A program made the translations under genes and the position numbers. 8,511 nucleotides of DNA from Bacillota bacterium (GTDB lineage: Bacteria; Bacillota; Clostridia; Peptostreptococcales; Anaerovoracaceae): contig JAFYUX010000129.1 in the NCBI GenBank assembly GCA_017549385.1, positions 1 through 8,511 of the forward strand, read 5' to 3'. The number at the start of each line of letters is the position of its first letter. Positions within the stretch are counted from its first letter, which is position 1. Below are positions 5,713-8,511 of the stretch, in pieces. Below the pieces are notes generated by a model. It was not told where the DNA came from, searched no databases, and was given only the letters and a program-made list of their open reading frames with translations.

Positions 5713-5734
5713 TAAGATTACTGATGAGATAATT
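5703..5734 (+). repeat. Direct repeat of ATGAGATAATT at the aroB end
   Basis: The 11-mer occurs at 5703-5713 (spanning the last codons and stop of aroB) and again at 5724-5734, a period of 21 bases or two helical turns. It may be a small tandem duplication or a pair of protein binding sites; the sequence does not decide between them. Confidence 0.5.
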
Positions 5735-5736
5735 TT

Positions 5737-5772
5737 AACCGGTCATCCTCAGAAAATGACCGGTTTTCTTTT
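5737..5772 (+). terminator. Intrinsic terminator or attenuator between aroB and aroA
   Basis: AACCGGTCAT (5737-5746) pairs perfectly with ATGACCGGTT (5756-5765) around a 9-base loop, followed by a T-rich tract (TTTTCTTTT, 5764-5772). It lies 25 bases after the aroB stop and 37 bases before the aroA start. As a terminator it would reduce expression of aroA-aroC-aroQ relative to aroF-aroB unless those genes have their own promoter. I see no clear competing antiterminator in the short upstream gap. Confidence 0.82.
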
Positions 5773-5809
5773 CAAGATAAATATTGAGAAAGTACAAGGG
5801 AAATACATT

Positions 5810-7123
5810 ATGGACATTAAGATTTATCCAGGTACACTTAAGGGCGAAATTCAGGCTCCGCCGTCAAAGTCAATGGCTCACAGAGCACTTATATGTGCGG
5901 CACTTTCTGATGGTACATCACATATAAAAGGCATTTCCGGCTCAAAGGACATGGAAGCTACTATGGGTTGCATGCAGGCATTGGGCACTGTTATGCACCG
6001 TATCGAAGGCGAAAATGGCATCGATGACGTAGTTTCTATCGGTATTCCTATGGTTCGTGGAGCAGCATGTAGTGGCTGTGCGGGTTGCGGTTCAGGTGGT
6101 TGTGGCAGCAGCTCCGGCGCACCAGCAGAAGCGCCAGTTCCTGTTTTAGACTGCATCGAAAGTGGTTCTACACTTAGATTTGTTCTTCCTATCGCTGCTG
6201 CTTTAGGTACAGAATGCCAGTTTACAGGCAGAGGCAAGCTTCCAGAACGCCCTATGACTCCACTGGCAGATGAAATGAAAAAACACGGTATCGAGTTTTC
6301 TCCAGAGGGCAGAGATTCATTACCGTTTACTATTAAGGGTCAGCTTACTTCTGGTGTGTATGAAATCCCAGGCAATATCAGCTCCCAGTATATTTCAGGT
6401 CTCATTTTTGCACTCCCTATGCTTGTAGGCGACAGCGAAATTCGTGTGATCGGAGATCTCGAATCAGCAAGCTATATTGACCTTACACTTCAGATGGTTA
6501 GAGATTTTGGCGTCGAAATCGAAAAGACTGAATGGGGATTCAAGATTCCTGGCGGCCAGAAATATAAGGGCGGAGAAATCGAAGTAGAAGGCGATTATTC
6601 AAATGCTGCATTCTGGATGGTGGCTGATGCTATCGGTTCAGTACTTCAGCTTTCAGGCCTTAGAGAGGACAGTGCTCAGGGTGACAGAAAGGCTGCAGAT
6701 ATTCTCGCAGGCAGACGTATCAACTACACAGATATCGACTGCAGAGATATTCCAGATATCGTTCCTATTCTTTCTGTTGCAGCTGCACAGGCTCCTCAGA
6801 CTACTCGCTTCTACGATGCAGGCAGACTCCGTATCAAGGAAAGCGACAGACTTTCAGCAATGGTTGACTGTCTCACAAGACTTGGTGCAAAGGTAGAGGA
6901 AAAAGAAGACGAACTCATCGTACACCCAAGTGTTCTCAAGGGTGGTTGCGAGGTTGACGGATACAACGATCACCGTATCGTAATGTCTATGGCTATTGCA
7001 GGTCTCATCTGCGAAGAACCTATTATTATCAGAGGTGCAGAAGCCGTAACAAAGAGCTATCCAAATTTCTTTGAAGAGTACAGACGACTGGGAGGACGTG
7101 CAGATGTCATCACAGATCGGTAA
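5810..7123 (+). CDS. aroA: 5-enolpyruvylshikimate-3-phosphate (EPSP) synthase with a Cys/Gly-rich insertion
   Basis: EPSP synthase joins shikimate 3-phosphate and phosphoenolpyruvate, step six of the pathway and the target of glyphosate. Core motifs are intact: APPSKSMAHRAL (16-27, with K20, S21, R25), ESGSTLRF (117-124), LPERPMTPL (144-152, R147), SSQYISG (191-197), DIPD (313-316), IKESDR (342-347), YNDHR (385-389) and K415 in VTKSYP. The protein has 437 residues, a little over the usual 425-430. The excess includes an odd stretch at about 84-110 with CxxCxxCxxxxC (C87, C90, C93, C98) and a Gly/Ser/Ala/Pro-rich tail, just before the substrate loop. The ATG at 5810 is chosen over the upstream open frame from 5684, because that frame runs through aroB and a terminator and adds no family homology. 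AAGGG (5796-5800) is a modest ribosome binding site. Confidence 0.96.
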   Translation: MDIKIYPGTLKGEIQAPPSKSMAHRALICAALSDGTSHIKGISGSKDMEATMGCMQALGTVMHRIEGENGIDDVVSIGIPMVRGAACSGCAGCGSGGCGSSSGAPAEAPVPVLDCIESGSTLRFVLPIAAALGTECQFTGRGKLPERPMTPLADEMKKHGIEFSPEGRDSLPFTIKGQLTSGVYEIPGNISSQYISGLIFALPMLVGDSEIRVIGDLESASYIDLTLQMVRDFGVEIEKTEWGFKIPGGQKYKGGEIEVEGDYSNAAFWMVADAIGSVLQLSGLREDSAQGDRKAADILAGRRINYTDIDCRDIPDIVPILSVAAAQAPQTTRFYDAGRLRIKESDRLSAMVDCLTRLGAKVEEKEDELIVHPSVLKGGCEVDGYNDHRIVMSMAIAGLICEEPIIIRGAEAVTKSYPNFFEEYRRLGGRADVITDR

Positions 7124-8195
7124 CAAGCTCAAAGTGTCTGTATTTGGCGAGTCTCACGGTACTGCCATCGGTGCAGTTATCGACGGATTTCCTGCAGGCG
7201 TAAAGATAGATACTGATCAGCTTCTGGCTTTTATGAAGCGCAGAACTCCAGGCAGGGACAAGACTGCCACACCGAGAAAAGAAGACGATCTTCCTACAAT
7301 TCTTTCAGGTGTACTTGATGATGTGACTTGCGGCACACCTATTGCTGCACAGATTGCAAACAAGGATCAGCATTCAAAAGATTACAAAAATGTAGCAGCT
7401 GTGGCTCGTCCGGGTCATGCTGACTACACTGGCTTTGTGAGATACGGCGGACACAACGATGTTCGTGGCGGCGGTCATTTCTCCGCTAGACTTACAGCTC
7501 CACTGGTGTTTGCCGGCGGACTCTGTCTCCAGTATCTTGCACAGAGAGGTATATATATCGGAGCGCATTTAGCCTCAGTTGCAGACCAGAAAGACGCGTC
7601 TTATGACAGCGTGGATCTCACTGCAGAGGCACTGCTTGCTCCAGGCAAAAAGAATTTCCCTGTTATAGACGACGAAAGCGAATCCCGCATGCGCGACGTA
7701 ATCGAAGCCGCTCGTCTAGATGCCGACTCTGTCGGCGGCGTTGTAGAAGTTGGTGTAATCGGGTTGCCGGCAGGCATCGGATCGCCGATTTTTGATACAA
7801 TCGAGGGAAGATTAGCTTATGGATACTACGGTATTCCTGCGGTTAAGGGTGTAGAATTTGGCGCTGGTTTTGATGTTTCTCTCATGAGAGGCAGCGAAAA
7901 CAACGATGAGTTTTATATGGCTGAGGACGGTTCTGTAAAGACAAGAACAAACAACCATGGCGGTGTGCTGGGTGGTATTTCTTCAGGAATGCCTGTGACA
8001 GCGAGACTGGCATTTAAGCCGACTCCGTCTATTGGCAAGCCTCAGAAAAGCATCGACTACAGAAAAAATGAAGACGCAAATATGGGCGTAAAGGGTCGCC
8101 ACGATCCTTGCGTTGCAGTGCGTGCGGTACCTGTAGTAGAAGCTGTGACAGCCATCATTATTATGGACATGCTCCTTGAACAGGAGGGCAGATAA
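7104..8195 (+). CDS. aroC: Chorismate synthase
   Basis: AroC removes phosphate from EPSP by a 1,4-anti elimination that needs reduced FMN, giving chorismate, the branch point for Phe, Tyr, Trp and folate. The 363 residues fit the short bacterial form. Family signatures are visible: GESHGTAIG (15-23, H18), ARPGHADYTG (101-110, H105), GGHFSARLTAP (123-133), the flavin-contacting NNHGGVLGGISSG (283-295) and GRHDPCVAVRAVPVVEA (331-347). The start is ATG at 7104: GGGAGG (7090-7095) lies eight bases upstream and the known N-terminus begins at this Met. The open frame from 7071 is read-through inside aroA. The gene overlaps aroA by 20 bases, so translation of the two is probably coupled. Confidence 0.97.
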   Translation: MSSQIGNKLKVSVFGESHGTAIGAVIDGFPAGVKIDTDQLLAFMKRRTPGRDKTATPRKEDDLPTILSGVLDDVTCGTPIAAQIANKDQHSKDYKNVAAVARPGHADYTGFVRYGGHNDVRGGGHFSARLTAPLVFAGGLCLQYLAQRGIYIGAHLASVADQKDASYDSVDLTAEALLAPGKKNFPVIDDESESRMRDVIEAARLDADSVGGVVEVGVIGLPAGIGSPIFDTIEGRLAYGYYGIPAVKGVEFGAGFDVSLMRGSENNDEFYMAEDGSVKTRTNNHGGVLGGISSGMPVTARLAFKPTPSIGKPQKSIDYRKNEDANMGVKGRHDPCVAVRAVPVVEAVTAIIIMDMLLEQEGR

Positions 8196-8196
8196 A

Positions 8197-8469
8197 ATGG
8201 ATCTGGGAAAAATCAGAGAACAGATTGATGCAATCGACAGCCAGCTTTTAGAACTTTTCTGCAGACGTATGGATGTGGTAAAGGGCGTTGCTGAGTACAA
8301 GATTGCAAACGATATGCCGGTACTTAGACCGGAACGTGAACAGGCTATACTTGAGAGAGTAAAGGCCGAAGCAGGTGACGAATACGGTGATTATGCTGTG
8401 GATCTCTTCGAGAACATGATGCGTGTAAGCAGAGAAATGCAGCAGAAGATGATCGACGAAAGAAAGTAA
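8197..8469 (+). CDS. aroQ: Chorismate mutase, AroQ type, stand-alone
   Basis: This enzyme rearranges chorismate to prephenate, committing it to Phe and Tyr. The 90-residue product is a single all-alpha AroQ-class domain. Compared with the E. coli P-protein mutase domain, R7, R24, K35, R47, E48, S78 and Q82 correspond to R11, R28, K39, R51, E52, S84 and Q88; the D48 position is Arg 44, within the variant PVLRPERE. There is no prephenate dehydratase, dehydrogenase or DAHP synthase fusion. AGGAGGG (8182-8188) inside the aroC end precedes the ATG by eight bases. One base separates it from the aroC stop, so it is co-translated with aroC. With the Phe/Tyr codons of the operon leader this suggests the operon serves mainly Phe and Tyr supply. 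Confidence 0.93.
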   Translation: MDLGKIREQIDAIDSQLLELFCRRMDVVKGVAEYKIANDMPVLRPEREQAILERVKAEAGDEYGDYAVDLFENMMRVSREMQQKMIDERK

Positions 8470-8471
8470 AA

Positions 8472-8511
8472 ATGGAAATTATTAAAGCTGAAAAATTAGG
8501 CTTTGAGTATG
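8472..8511 (+). CDS. Start of an ABC transporter ATPase-like protein, cut by the window end
   Basis: Only 13 residues are visible, MEIIKAEKLGFEY, starting two bases after the aroQ stop. The pattern of a short beta strand, then LxFxY, resembles the first strand and A-loop Tyr of ABC ATPases. In many Firmicutes the ECF transporter ATPases EcfA1 and EcfA2 lie just downstream of rplQ, which makes an EcfA identity attractive. The evidence is short and no Walker motif is in view. The ribosome binding site is weak, so coupling to aroQ is likely. Confidence 0.45.
   Translation, partial: MEIIKAEKLGFEY

Noticed and set aside
5684..5809. Longer aroA beginning inside aroB
   Set aside because: The extra 42 codons run through the aroB end and a terminator hairpin and do not resemble EPSP synthase; the family start MDIKIYPG is at 5810.
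5878..6237. 119-codon minus-strand frame within aroA
   Set aside because: Shadow of the aroA coding frame, Pro/Ala-rich, with no ribosome binding site or recognisable domain.
7071..7103. Longer aroC starting at 7071
   Set aside because: Chorismate synthase N-termini match the Met at 7104, which has GGGAGG eight bases upstream.
8176..8196. Longer chorismate mutase starting inside aroC
   Set aside because: AGGAGGG is placed correctly for the ATG at 8197; the seven extra codons only overlap aroC.

Overview
The window reads as a stretch of chromosome from a low-to-mid GC anaerobic Firmicute, probably a clostridial lineage. The signs are the alpha-operon gene order (rpmJ-rpsM-rpsK-rpsD-rpoA-rplQ), strong AGGAGG-type ribosome binding sites, AGA-dominated arginine codons, a short zinc-less S4, and a Thermotoga-type DAHP synthase. 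A family-level assignment is not safe from this sequence alone. All genes are on the + strand.

Bases 1-3193 are the end of the main ribosomal protein cluster. The tail of rpmJ (L36) is followed by a 265-base gap holding an extended -10 promoter, a palindrome over its -35 box, and a highly folded leader. Then come rpsM (S13), rpsK (S11), rpsD (S4), rpoA (RNA polymerase alpha) and rplQ (L17), closed by a strong intrinsic terminator at 3159-3193.

Bases 3194-3635 hold no large gene but are densely packed. Two adjacent hairpins of the same unusual shape lie at 3195-3275. An inverted repeat abuts a near-consensus promoter at 3343-3371. After that comes what looks like a complete ribosome-mediated attenuator: a 30-codon leader peptide with 4 Phe and 4 Tyr codons (3405-3497), an antiterminator helix (3499-3512 with 3545-3558), and an overlapping terminator hairpin (3549-3576). 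This is the most interesting item in the window, because Firmicutes usually control aromatic amino acid genes with T-box or TRAP elements.

Bases 3636-8469 are an aromatic biosynthesis operon: aroF (DAHP synthase type I-beta, step 1), aroB (3-dehydroquinate synthase, step 2), aroA (EPSP synthase, step 6), aroC (chorismate synthase, step 7), and a stand-alone AroQ chorismate mutase that sends chorismate to prephenate for Phe and Tyr. Steps 3-5 (dehydroquinase, shikimate dehydrogenase, shikimate kinase) are not in the window. A terminator-like hairpin splits the operon between aroB and aroA. aroA carries an odd Cys/Gly-rich insertion, and aroA-aroC-aroQ are tightly packed with overlaps or 1-base gaps.

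The last 40 bases start another gene whose first 13 residues look like an ABC transporter ATPase. In many Firmicutes the ECF-transporter ATPase genes directly follow rplQ, so the aro operon may sit as an insertion at that junction.
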